Source: Rhynchospora pubera
Taxonomy: Eukaryota > Streptophyta > Magnoliopsida > Poales > Cyperaceae
Length of the DNA stretch: 64,000 nucleotides
NCBI GenBank assembly: GCA_028095005.1
Contig: CM051460.1
Coordinates: 282,388,238-282,452,237, forward strand
Direction: 5' to 3'
Shown here: in pieces, positions 1-11,360 of the stretch
Numbering within the stretch: the stretch's first letter is position 1
Layout: every line of letters begins with the position of its first letter
Program-made: the position numbers and the translations under genes
The notes under the pieces: generated by a model
The model's input: the letters and a program-made list of their open reading frames with translations, nothing else
Databases searched by the model: none
Told to the model about the DNA's origin: nothing

Positions 1-103
1 TTAAACATATTTCACTGTACGTGAGATGCTTATTGCATTAATCTAGTTTGTGTATATATAAAAGATCTGAAAGAAAGTAAAGCACACACACGGCATGAAT
101 CGC

Positions 104-3100
104 CTAACCGAACATGAACATAAATAGGATCAAACCACTGAGCACAATGGACCACATGGCCAGTCGAGGTGGCACTCTCCCTGTGTCTTGCCGGAATATA
201 ATTCCTTCAATTAAAGGAAGGCTCAATGCCAAAATAAAGCATGAAAGGCCAAACTGTGCAAATAGTCTGTTAATTGCCTTGAACTTGATCATTTGCCAAG
301 CTCCACCTATCAGCGCCCCCAAGTTTACTAGGCTAAGTGTGGTTGCTGGAAGAAGCATCAACGAGCATCCCTCAAAATCAAATACTCCATTTTCATACCT
401 GTTACAGTCAAATTTTAGCTATCTACATAAATTGGAGAGAAAATTAAATCCCTGAGTGGAACAGTGGATGGCTATTGCCTACTTTAGCCTATTATCTTAG
501 GAGCTGCCTACTGTGTGTCACTAAAAGTAGTATTAAATGAAAAATCAAACAGACCATGAAATTAACCGATTATTTATTATTTTTTTTTTATTATAGCTAT
601 ATGGTCTTGAAGAATGAAAAGCACTACAAATGATTTTTTTTCTTTCTTTTGGTACTGCACCTGTCTCTTGTTATGAAGGTTGGGTCTGCTAAATATGATT
701 CATGTCAGAATCAATGGTATCAATGCATTGGTCAATTTTGATTTGAACCATCTGAATATATTTTGAGAATGTCTATAGCAAATTTAGCAGGAGCAGTAAT
801 TGATACCTCTCTATTTGGGCCTTATCAGCGGTCTTATTTGTGAGGTCAAAGTTGACGGCACTGATACTGATGAGCTTTAGTAAAACATTGAACACTGCGA
901 AAAGCTGCCCTGTCAACCCATTTATCATCCAAAATCGCTGCTCGTTGCACCATGTGGTGAAGTTCCTTCCAGAGCGAACAACTTCTCTTAGGTGTTGTAT
1001 GCAAGAGGATAAGAAAACCACAGCAAAAGCACCAAACCATGGGCTTGTAATCTGAAGAAATGTAGTATCCTATCATTCCTATGTCAACAATACTAATTCG
1101 TTTGCATCTCTTGCTTAAGTTTGGTGTTGGGTGTGTTAAACTTTTACAATTTGTTTATAATATTTTGTGCTTGGCTTTGTCAGTGTTTAACTCAGCTTGA
1201 ATTAAATTAAAACATAGCAAGGTCCTTTAAGGTAATTCTGAATTTGGTAAAGTATATACATCTGAGACAAAATTGGTGGACAAGACATAATCTAGAAACT
1301 AGTTCCTAGAAACTAAAAGAAAAACAAAATTAAGAAGCTACATTAAATAAAAAAAGATATTGACGAACCAAAATCCACAGAACAAGTATCTAGTCTTTCT
1401 TTTCCTTTTGAGTTTTGACATACCTCAGGAAACAACGATATCCCATTCAAGAAGCAGAGCTGGGGAAAAATTCCATAGCACAACAGAGGAAACGAAAACA
1501 CTGGCCAAAACGCAAGCCATGCGTAGCACATGCTTTGAAGAACTGAATTGAAATTTTTCGAGATTCCAAAAATAAGGGGGCAGTGCCTTGAAAGTGCTAC
1601 CTCGAACAATCCTGCATTCCATCTCTTGTTTTGAAATAATGTGTCATTGAAATTTATCGGGACATTACCGAGAAATGCAGGTTTTGATGGGAAACAGTAG
1701 GTTGAGACCCAACCACGACAATGCAGGTGAAATCCAGTGAAGTAATCTTCAACAACTGAGCCATATAGAAAACCTATCTGGAGGAAGTAAATGTAACAGG
1801 AAAGAATGAGATTATGAAAACTTAACAGGCATAAATAATAGATGCAATTTCAGTGTTGCATCTTTTCTGGTCGGGATTTTAATTTGACCCGACCCAAGCA
1901 TTCCACAAAAGAGTATGAAAAATTGTTTTTGTACATAATAATTAAACTTGCCTGATCTCCCCATCGGGTGTCACTTTCATATTCAAGCGATGCAAGCATG
2001 AGTACCTTGTCCTTCTGAGGATTAATATATGTTGTGATTTTCTCGTCAAAATCATAACTGCTCTTTTCAACCAATGACAAGCAGAATTCATTGGAGTTGC
2101 CAAATTTATGCTTGAGTCTTGAGATATCCTCAAGATTAAACTCTGCTAAATTATAACCCGTTCTTTAGTTAAGAACAATGAAAGGTGAGAAGTAATCCCA
2201 AGATCTGATGTTTCTTTACCTTCTCTGTTTGATGTACCACTTGGTTTGTTACCATATAGTGCACACCTCTTGACAAAAAAATTTGTGCCAGAGAGAACTG
2301 GACCTCGGAGGCCATCTAAACCAAGCCAAAGAGTCTAAAGGAAAAAACCAATGACATCAATCACATATCAGAAATCATAACACAACGAGATTATTCTTTT
2401 GGTTGCGACTATAACTTCACCTTGAAAAATATTCGTAGTTCGGCACAGTAAATGTCATCCTTGTTTATGTTGTAGAACTCTTGTGGGAATTGAACAAAGG
2501 CCAAGGAAGGAGATAATTTTGAGTCAAGATGAAAACACATAGCTTGTCGAACCGAGCTGGGGTCATTGGAGTACATGTCACAGTCTAGTACTAGTATGTA
2601 CGGTGAGTTGCTTACAACACCAGAGACCCGGAGCTGAAACAGTGGGGACAATTTTAAAAACCAAATAAAAAGTAGAAAAATGTCTGAAATCTGATATGCT
2701 CAGATATATTTTTATGCAAACCATTAAAGGATGCGCAAAAGAACTTGCAGAAGTACATTAACAATCTGAATTAATCTCTGAAAATTTTCATTTCCAGTAT
2801 TATGTCCCGTTTCTGTAATTTCCAATTAATTATATTGCAATGCATTTTTTTTCAAACAATTTATACATTTGTAGTTTCTTCTGGATTAAAGCATTTTATT
2901 GTTGAAGTATTACCTCACAAAAGAAATGATAAAGGCCAATACCTTTACTGGTATTACCTATTATATAAACTACATATAATTTTGATCTTTCATCCCATCG
3001 ACGAGAAAACCTTGTTGTTGTAAACAAAAACATCAGTTTTTAATTTTCAGTATTACCTAATGACTCACAAACAGTAATTTAATTTGTCTGATACATAAGC

Positions 3101-4591
3101 ATAAAGAAAGAGAGAGATGTTAGAGCTCACAAGAACATTGAGTGCACCAGCCTTGAAATGGTGTGGAACACCTTTTCTCTTTTCTCTTGAGACATAAACT
3201 AGAGAGGGAATAATAAAATCTCCTGTATCGGTAGAATTAGTTTCTACCTCTCTGATATTCTATTAAGATATGCCAAAAGAAAATTAAAAAAGTATTTTCA
3301 TTAAAGAAACAATACCAAAATTTCAAGACTATTTTTTAATTTTGCACCAGTTACCAGTAAGCATACTCAGTTTATTATATCAGTGTAGATAAATGGTTAG
3401 GGATTAACAGTAAGTGTCGCAAGTAAAAATTAAAAATTAATCCTTTTTGGGCAGGCTACTTCAGATTATTACCTCAATTTTTGATGGATGCTCATGGCGC
3501 GTCTTTTCAAATCCTCTAGTACTATCTTTTCCCTCTTTAAGTTTCTTAACCTTCTTCTTAAATGCGTCATACATCACCTGTGCAGTTTGCATTGCAATGT
3601 AAATGCTGATCTCTTGTAACTTCTATTATAGTAAACTAGAGCTTCAGATCTCAAACTTTTGAAACTAGTCACCTTGGGCCCTCTGTAGGCAAAGCCCAAA
3701 ATAAGGCACTAATTTCGGCTCATAAGACAAAATCGTAGTGCCTATCCTCCATTTTAATACTAACCCGCTCAACAATTTATATCTAACAACGGGGTAGAAC
3801 TAATTGACCTTACTTATTTAAGTACAGTAATTTAGACCAGTAGATTTTGACATACCTTACTTATTTAAGTACAGTAATTTAGACCAGTAGATTTTGACAT
3901 AATTGAGTCCATGCTGTCGTATAAAGCTTCTATTTCTTTGTATGATACCATTCAAACTTCAAATAAGTAGTACCTTAATTTTTTGCCTCTCTTGAACGAA
4001 CTCCTTTTCGCTCTCTTGTTGATTGATCTTCGAGTCATCGAAGAACACCTCTGGGCACCTCACACCAATTGCAAATCTTTTACAAAACGGCACCCAAAAT
4101 CTCCCAAAAGAGTATGCTTCCTTGACCGCATGTAACGTCACATCAGCTCCTGCATCGTCAGACAAATAGATATGCAACTTCTCAGATGGATAGTCGAGGG
4201 CCATTACCGATAGCACAGTGTTCATGACCTCAATAGTCGGCTCCTTGTCTGGGTTGGCTGTCATGATGAAAATATCTAAATCTGGAAGCATGTCGTCATC
4301 TGGCAGCCTTTCAGGAAAAACCGACCTGGAGACGGGGCGGTACCGAAATCCTTGACTCAGGACCCACATGAAAAAGAGCACGACATCTGCTAAGAAGACA
4401 AAGGCAAGTGAGACCGAAGCTACAGAAATCCGATCGAGATGAATGGCAGAAAGCAGGCAGGAAGCATGGTAGTAAAGCACGACAGAGGCGGCACATAAGT
4501 GTAGAAGGAACTGTAGGCGATTAATGGTGGTGGTCGGTTCAATTACACGGCATGTGTGCATGGGAAGATAATTGTTGTTGTTGTCTCTCAT
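104..4591 (-). CDS. cellulose synthase-like protein, CslG/CslE type (9 exons)
   Basis: A family 2 processive glycosyltransferase of the cellulose-synthase superfamily, expected in Golgi or ER membranes. Exons read on the minus strand: 4591-3974, 3577-3473, 3247-3131, 2633-2421, 2334-2220, 2142-1952, 1777-1424, 1051-807, 398-104. They join in frame to 750 residues, the usual Csl length. The N-terminus has two membrane segments (about residues 26-50 and 56-80). Catalytic motifs are LSDD at 143-146, DCD at 297-299, VED at 462-464 and QNKRW at 502-506. The C-terminal exons encode the usual cluster of membrane helices. Intron 6 has a GC donor (CAG then GCAAGT at 1952-1946). The first catalytic motif reads LSDDAG, where the family normally has LSDDGG. 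The N-terminus (LHTC-like start, INRL) looks more like CslG than CslE. Some CslG relatives glucuronidate triterpenoids, but substrate cannot be read from this sequence. Confidence 0.9.
3807..3900. repeat. 47-bp perfect tandem duplication in intron 1 of the Csl gene
   Basis: The 47 bases at 3807-3853 are repeated without change at 3854-3900. The exact identity implies a recent duplication. It lies in intron 1 of the Csl gene, well away from the splice sites. Confidence 0.9.
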
Positions 4592-6920
4592 GGTGATGGT
4601 GGCGAAGCTCTTGAGTCTTGATTACCTGTGGAGTATTTAGGAATAAAAATGGAGCAGGTAAAATTTCATGTATAAATTGCAAGAGTAGAAAAATTTGGTA
4701 ACATTTTGTATATAAAAGTTGCAAAAAGTAAAAAAGCCAATGTACTCTTTGGTAATGAGATATATAAGATCAAATGTTTTTACTTTTTAGTGTACACGGC
4801 AATATTTTATGATCATGATGTTTTTATTTTTTGTTCGAAATCAAACTGTTGTTGAAATTTAAGCTGGGTTGTTCGGTCTAGCCAGCGGTTTGACTCTATT
4901 CCGTGAGGCAAGTGGTTCGTAGTTCGAATTATGGAGAGAATCATTTATTTTCAAATTTTTTATAACAAAATAGTTGATTTCAATCCAATCTTTAAAAAAA
5001 AAAACATCTAAAAAAAATTTCCTTGTACTCTTTCTTCATTTTTGATATTTACATGGTGTAGCAAATTTTTTTGTTTGATTTTATATTAGTTGTCTTTTCA
5101 GTATCAGTTAATACCTATTAATTTGAATACTATACATAAAATTAATTTCGAAACCGACTGAAGAATTTAAATTTAAAAAATAAATTGGAGAGCTAGCTAG
5201 CTTGACCCCCCATATCTTACTTAAAAACATGACGCACTTCTCGGTAATATTTATAAAGATTTTGGAAAACAGACAATAAACGTGTCTTCTCTAACTATAG
5301 CACCCCCACTGGAATTTTTACTCAAGGATATTTCGGCTTGGGTAGATTTTTTTGGCGAAACTATGCCTAGCTGTTTTATTTTTATATTCCATTCGTTGTT
5401 ACTGTATAGGTTTTATTCTAATTTTCTTTTTCTTTTTTTTTTCTCCTTTTTCTTTCTGTACATAATTTTTATTATTAGTAAAATTTGTCAGTGTGGCGCT
5501 TTATCATCCGTCGCTCGAAAGAAAAATTATAAAGATTTTTGAAATAAATGGATTAATTTGCACCACAATAACAAATATTTCAAATATAAATTTAAATATA
5601 GGAATATGGGTGTACACTTTCTTAACAATAAATTTTTCCCAAAACTTTTCGAGAAATACCAACTCTCTCTATCTGTGCACAGGCGAGAGCCAGCTGACAC
5701 GAACGATTTTGGAAAACGAAGAAATAGTAGTATTTTTTTCCTTCCCAAGGCAAGGGGCAATTTTGCAACTGCAAATTTAATAAAAGAAAAAATTTACAAA
5801 GTTTTTAAAATATTAAACTCTCTGTCAAAAAACTGTAAAACTAGGCCAACATTACTGCTGGCTAATCCTGATTAAACTGTAAAACGAAGAAATTCTAGTA
5901 ATTAAACTCGGTCTTGGAATAATTACTCATTAGCTTAAAATTTTAATTTATAACATATATTTTGCTGAAAATCATATTATGTACGTTTGGTTGGAGTGAA
6001 GTTAGTAAAGTTAGATATTGCAGAAAGTTAGCACTAATTTGAAGTTAGAAAATGTTGCTTTGTGCCTATATTGAAGTCAGAGATGAAGATAATGAATAAA
6101 ATATTAATTTATTTTTTTATTTTTTTTAACTAAATTAAACTTGATTATAATAATTATAACAATAATAAAAAATAAATATAATCAAATTCATATAATAATA
6201 ATAAATAAATTTAATAAATGACGACGACGACGATGATGATAATGATAATAAATATAGTACTATTATTATTATCCAATTATATAATTTATTAATTTTCTTA
6301 TTATTGAAATTATGATTACAGGAATAATATATGATATCACTCTTTGAATAATAACAATTATAATATAGTTTGATTTAATTTATTATTGTAATTATATTTT
6401 TTTAACAATATTATGATTACTAAATTAATAGTAATTATAATAATTAATACTTAATATGAAAATATATAATTAAAATTAATATAATAATATAGTATTATTG
6501 TACAAATTATAGGAATTATTAATATATTATTTTTGTAATTATGATTATCATTAATAATATCATACAAGTCTTACAAATAATATTAATTAATTTACTTAAT
6601 TATTATAATTATAATTAATGTTTTATTATAAAATTAAAATATTACATTTTATTATTATTAATCAAAATGGAATCACATATTTTGAAGGAAGTTTACTAAC
6701 TTGGCTTTTTGGTGAGTTAGTAAGTTAGAGAAAGTTAACACTAACTTCGACTAACCTTGGTATGTTTGGTTAAGTACTAACTTGAAGTTGAACTCTAATT
6801 TGTAGTTAGTCTAACTTGGGTGAACCAACTATCACATAATAACTTAATCAAAAGAAAATTAAATTTTAGAAATCTCGTTACCTATCAACGAGGAATTCAG
6901 ATAATTCGAATAGAATGACA
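4592..6920. other. upstream flank of Csl gene and AT-rich intergenic DNA
   Basis: No coding region is supported here. The Csl promoter should lie in the first few hundred bases; a TATA-like run on the minus strand is near 4760-4770. From about 5990 to 6840 there is a very AT-rich block with many taat/ataat runs. It is bordered by similar segments rich in agttag and actaac (5995-6055 and 6700-6830), which suggests an old non-autonomous transposon, but I could not fix its ends. Confidence 0.4.
4866..4950 (+). repeat. possible tRNA-derived fragment (SINE-like)
   Basis: The stretch contains a segment resembling a Pol III A box (ggtctagccagcgg, near 4878) and, about 40 bases on, one resembling a B box (agttcgaattatgg, near 4920). 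This spacing is typical of tRNA-related SINE heads. No TSD or poly(A) tail was found, and it cannot be folded into a full tRNA. Weak call. Confidence 0.25.
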
Positions 6921-7121
6921 GCGATAGAGTCAGTACCCCAATCGAAGAAATTAATCAAATTTCAATCAGCATTCAAATTTTCTTTTCTTATTGTTTAGTC
7001 TCTTTGCTCATGAAAAGTCGAGGGAGAGAGAGAGTTGGGGGTATTTATAGGCGGCTAGAAATCAAATCAAGAAATTATTTTACTTTACTGGCGATAGAGT
7101 CAGTACCCCAATCGAAGAAAT
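6921..7121. repeat. pair of 31-bp perfect direct repeats 170 bp apart
   Basis: A 31-base segment beginning gcgatagagtcagtacccc is present at 6921-6951 and again, unchanged, at 7091-7121. The DNA between them includes a GA-rich run at 7021-7034. It could be a duplicated promoter-like segment or short terminal direct repeats of an unknown element. Confidence 0.7.
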
Positions 7122-7252
7122 AAATTATTTTTCTTTATTTATTGTTACTGTTGTTGTTGTTTTTTCGGCCCGAAAAATTTAAAAATAATATTAAATTAAT
7201 ATAATATATTAAAAATAATATCAATATAATAATATTTTTTAAACAGTATCAC

Positions 7253-7331
7253 AAGATCGGAACCCCGGATTCCGACAGCAAGATCGGAATTCCGGATTCC
7301 GACCTTAGCTAAGATTGGAATCCGGGATTCC
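7253..7331. repeat. three degenerate copies of a roughly 24-bp unit
   Basis: Units beginning aagatcggaa or aagattggaa start at 7253, 7280 and 7311. Each holds a small palindrome built from ggaat and attcc. The array is isolated within AT-rich DNA. Confidence 0.6.
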
Positions 7332-8890
7332 TAACAAGCCCAGAAGTGGATTTTTGATGTTTTGACTGATTTTAATATAATTCTATATTATAAATATTAG
7401 TTTAATATTGGTTTAGGAATTTTCTTTACAATTGAGAATCAACTATTATTATAACTGCAATCGTTAAATAAATCATTTCTGCCATCGCTGTCATGTGTTA
7501 CAAATGTTCAATTTTATAGTAAGAAGTGTTTAGTTTAATGAGTCAGAATCGCGCTAGAATCAGAGTCGCGCGTGGTCAAGAGGTGCGCTAGGAGGCAGGG
7601 GTAGAATCGGAAAAAAATTAATTTGAACTGGATCGGTTCATTTCCAATTCTAATTTTTCCATGTGTTTTTTGTCCGGTTCGTGACCCCTTCGCTTGATTT
7701 TTTTTTCTTATAACAGTTATATTTCTGTTGCAACTAATTGAACATTTATACTTATTAAACTGAATATTCATACTTACTAAACTAAATATTTATACTTAAT
7801 AAAATAAATATGTTTGCTTATAACATTTATATTTTCTGTTGCAACTAACTGAACATTTATACTCAATTAACTGAACATTTGTATTGACCAAACTGAACTT
7901 TTGACCAAAAAAAAAATCAAAATAAACATAGTGAATATAACAAACACTTATAAAATAGTGAACAATTATACTAACAAAGTGAACATTTGTACCTAATAAA
8001 TTGAACACTTATAATAACAAAATAAACAAAAAATATGAGTAGAGAGATAAAGTATTGTTCTGACTTTCGCTAAGGCGCATCTGGCACATGGTCTCTATAT
8101 ATTTTTTTAGAAAATCTTCACAGTGGTGGTATACCACGCACATGTTTGCTCATTTGTATGTGCAGAAAATATCGTGCCTAGCACGTGACAATTAGATAAA
8201 AAAATTAATGGAAGCCGGAATTGTTAGAGTCGTGCGATTTGGTCGGATGATTCCGAATTATTATTCGGCTAATGGATTGCTCAAAAGCCTAAAATGGAAA
8301 AAAAAAAACAAAAAAACAACTTTAAGGCACGAACACAAATGGGGCAGTAGTTGTATGTATGATGTATCCTCTTGGAATTTATTCATTATCACAGCACAAT
8401 CACAAATGGGACAGTATATATCCTCTGGGAATTCATTCGTTACACATGCAATGCAGTATTTGAAAAAGACTGATCTAAATATGTACTTGTGTATGAATTT
8501 CGTTTTTTTTTTTACCCCCTTTGGCTCTCCTCTATTTACATTAATTTATTCCCTAAACATAAGCGCCGCCTTCAAGAGTGTGGTTCTTTCAATTGAACAA
8601 TTCTCTTTGCCTTTTGTTTCTAATAGAATGAGAGAATTGATAGTTTGTAAATTAAAGAGAATTTTTTTCTTAAAAAATAAATAAAATAAAACGATTAAGA
8701 ATAAGAAGGCTTATTGAAAGGAGCTCAGAACAATAGCAAATGAAAAGTGCAAAGAAAGCAAATATACAAACCGCAACTGTTTAAAAAATTCGATTATAAG
8801 TAGTAATAGCTAAATATAGAACCAATAAGCATGCATCTTTAATTTTTTTAAAAAAAGTTGGGTGACAAACACCTTTCTCTTTCTTCAAAA
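7332..8890. other. intergenic DNA with ctgaacattta repeats; no supported gene
   Basis: From about 7730 to 8010 there is a loose array of ctgaacattta/tgaacattt units in which a motif like gttgcaactaactgaacattt recurs. A similar array occurs near 13735-13880. A degenerate direct repeat (cacaaatggg plus tcctcttggaattcattc-like) is at 8334-8390 and 8401-8442. A 158-codon open frame at 8208-8684 has low-complexity composition and no recognisable domain, so I do not call it a gene. Confidence 0.4.
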
Positions 8891-8904
8891 TATATATATA
8901 TATA

Positions 8905-9307
8905 GAGTTTAGCTACGGTGAGTCGCGTCTCACGGACCCTCCGGTGAGTCGCGTCTCACGGACCCTCCGGTGAGTCGCGACTAATACTCCTAGATCTAGA
9001 TCAAAATGACCGATCCAAACCGTCCAATATGATCTTCCTATTGAAATCTCCATGCAAACCAAATTTTTTATTTTTTCGAAATTTTTAAGTATTTTTTCGG
9101 ATTTTTAAAAACTGATGTTTTTGAATGGTTCAGAACCAATTAGATTAACGATTTTCTAAAATTTCAAAAAAATACTTAAAAATTTCGAAAAAATAAAAAA
9201 TTCGGTCTACATGGAGATTTCAATAGGGAGATCATATTGGACGGTTTGGATCGGTCGTTTTGATCTAGATCTAGGAGTTTTGGTCGCGACTCACCGTAGC
9301 TAAACTC
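8905..9307. mobile_element. foldback MITE in (TA)n, family A copy 1
   Basis: A roughly 400-bp near-perfect palindrome. The left arm starts gagtttagctacggtgagtc and the right arm ends with its complement, ctcaccgtagctaaactc. Both ends abut (TA)n tracts (8891-8904 and 9308-9329). Inside each arm, a motif around gatccaaaccgtccaatatg is followed by an A/T-rich core. The left arm carries two copies of a 26-bp unit (8917-8942, 8943-8968) plus a partial third. The right arm lacks the unit, so the arms differ in length. No coding capacity. A transcript would fold into a long hairpin. Confidence 0.85.
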
Positions 9308-9329
9308 TATATATATATATATATATATA

Positions 9330-9731
9330 GAGTTTAGCTACGGTGAGTCGCGACTCACGGACCCTCCGGTGAGTCGCGACCAAAACTCCTAGATCTAGAT
9401 CAAAACGACCGATCCAAACCGTCCAATATGATCTTCCTATTGAAATCTCCATGCAAACCAAATTTTTTATTTTTTCGAAATTTTTAAGTATTTTTTCGGA
9501 TTTTTAAAAACTGATGTTTTTGAATGGTTCAGAACCAATTGATTAACGATTTTCTAAAATTTCAAAAAAATACTTAAAAATTTTGAAAAAATGAAAAATT
9601 TGGTCTACATGGAGATTTCAATAGGGAGATCATATTGGACGGTTTGGATCGGTCATTTTGATCTAGATCTAGGAGTTTTGGTCGCGACTCACCGGAGGGT
9701 CCGTGAGTCGCGACTCACCGTAGCTAAACTC
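9330..9731. mobile_element. foldback MITE in (TA)n, family A copy 2
   Basis: A second copy of the element at 8905-9307, in tandem and sharing the (TA)n tract at 9308-9329 with it. Another TA tract follows at 9732-9748. Here the terminal gagtcgcgactcac unit with its ggaccctcc spacer is present once in each arm, so the arms are symmetric, unlike the first copy. The inner cores of the two copies are nearly identical, indicating recent common origin. Confidence 0.85.
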
Positions 9732-10007
9732 TATATATATATATATATAGAATCGATAAAATATACACAAATACGCATCTGTAACAAGCATATATATATT
9801 CTAACTTCAATAATGCTCCATATCACCATTAGATCAAGGAGTCATTGTCAGCTCTCCTATGCATAATTCCATGTCCTCTTTACAGTGGTCCGTTTCGGCA
9901 TGAGATCCCTTATTTTTCTGCTTAAAAAAGTTTAACTTACCAATCACAAACGGGGCATCATGATATACATGCAAAAATTGATAGAGACGGATCTAAGCAT
10001 ATTGTTA

Positions 10008-11360
10008 GAGGTCTTTTGCAGACATTTAATTTAAAAATATATAAGGGACCGTTTGGATCGTTCAGGAATTTGGAGAATTTGAGGAATTTCCTATTCCTAG
10101 GTATAAATTTATTGGAAAGTGTGTAACTTTGGAAAGAGTTTGGATTGTTTATAATAAAATTATCGGGGCTGATAATGATCATCTCCAATATTCACCATCC
10201 CCATCATCCCCAACAGTTACTAATGCGTTTTCTATTTTTGGCTACCATCCCCTGTACGCGTTTTCCGTTTTTAGAAATCCAAAACTCATTCTTGCTTCAC
10301 TCCCCTTCCGTAAGATCCTTTTTCGCTCCCCTTTTCCGCCCTTCGTATTCCCTTGGATACGACAATTATATATATAAACTTCAACAGTTACGATATTACA
10401 TTCAACAGTTATATATATTAACTTCAACAGTTACGATATATAGGGCAGGTCAGAGTGAGCGGCGAATCCTTCCATCCGAGAGTTATAAGAAATGCCGCTC
10501 CACCACTCTGAGGCTCACTCCAGTAACTGGGAGATCCAATGCAAAGGGGATAAAGAGCATTAATGCCATCGAAGCAGAAGTGGGAAGTCGGAGGTAACGG
10601 AGAATCGGATCCGGACCTGGTCGTAGCTGCTCGATCAGTCTACTTTCTTTTTCTTTTTTTTTCATTTATCAAACGAGAATCAAAGGAAACCGATTCCAAC
10701 AACTCCTACTTGTCCTTTTATATTTCATTTTTCTGTGAGTGCATTATTTGTTCCTGAAAAAACTACTGGTAACTACTTTAACTATGGAGCGTTCTGACTC
10801 GCTCCTTCACAGGGTATTGATTGTTCGGGATAAAAAAGAGTATCCGTAGCCTCGCGTTTCAACAATTATATATATTAACTTCAACAGTTACGATATTATA
10901 TTCAACAATTATATATATTAACTTCAACAGTTACGATATTACCTTCAACAATTAGTAGTCCACCTACATCAATTACATATATTAACTATAACAGTTACAG
11001 AGAGGGAGGCGATGGAGATGGGAGTGTGTGTGTGGGAGGGGGAAGACAATGTACGGTAATGAGTTAGTTGCATTGTGTGGGAGAGGGGACAGAGTACGAT
11101 GGTAAGGAGTTACAGGGGATAAGGATCGAAGTTAGAAACGGAAACAACGCTGGATCTATTTTTTCCAAAAATAGAAAAACGCATTGCTAAAAATGGAAAC
11201 AACGCTGGATAAGACTGGGATGATCGGGTTGATAGAATATTAAGGATGGTCTTAAGCAATACTGTAAAATTATGTCTAGGAATTGAAAATTTTCCAAATT
11301 CCCAACGCATCTAAACAGACCCTAAGTTAGGAGGCTTGACCCAATTTATTTTCAAAAAAA
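10008..11360 (+). repeat. 5'-truncated SINE split by a Harbinger-like element
   Basis: Bases 10008-10044 match the 3' half of the SINE found at 40213-40368 (agacatttaatttaaaaat shared). The match resumes at 11323-11360 (taagttaggaggctt, then ccaatttatt and an A-rich tail). The 1278 bp between is a Tourist/Harbinger-like element flanked by TAA on both sides. The SINE head with its A and B boxes is missing. Removing the insert restores a continuous SINE tail. Confidence 0.75.
10045..11322. mobile_element. non-autonomous PIF/Harbinger (Tourist-like) element
   Basis: It starts gggaccgtttggat and ends atctaaacagaccc, an imperfect terminal inverted repeat. The flanking TAA at 10042-10044 and 11323-11325 fits the 3-bp target preference of this superfamily. 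Sub-terminal segments rich in ggaattt / aaattcc are also inverted. Internally there are repeats of a motif like cttcaacagttacgatatta (about 10379-10440 and 10858-10990). No transposase was seen. Confidence 0.75.

Noticed and set aside
4866..4950. A true tRNA gene
   Set aside because: A and B box-like stretches exist, but no acceptor or anticodon stem can be formed, so at best it is a tRNA-derived fragment.
8208..8684. Open frame of 158 codons
   Set aside because: Low-complexity Lys/Phe-rich translation, homopolymer runs inside, no domain, no promoter or splice context. Likely chance in AT-rich DNA with a small direct repeat.
10145..10597. Open frame of 150 codons
   Set aside because: Inside the Harbinger-like element; no transposase motifs such as the DDE signature or a Myb-like domain, and the composition follows the internal repeats.
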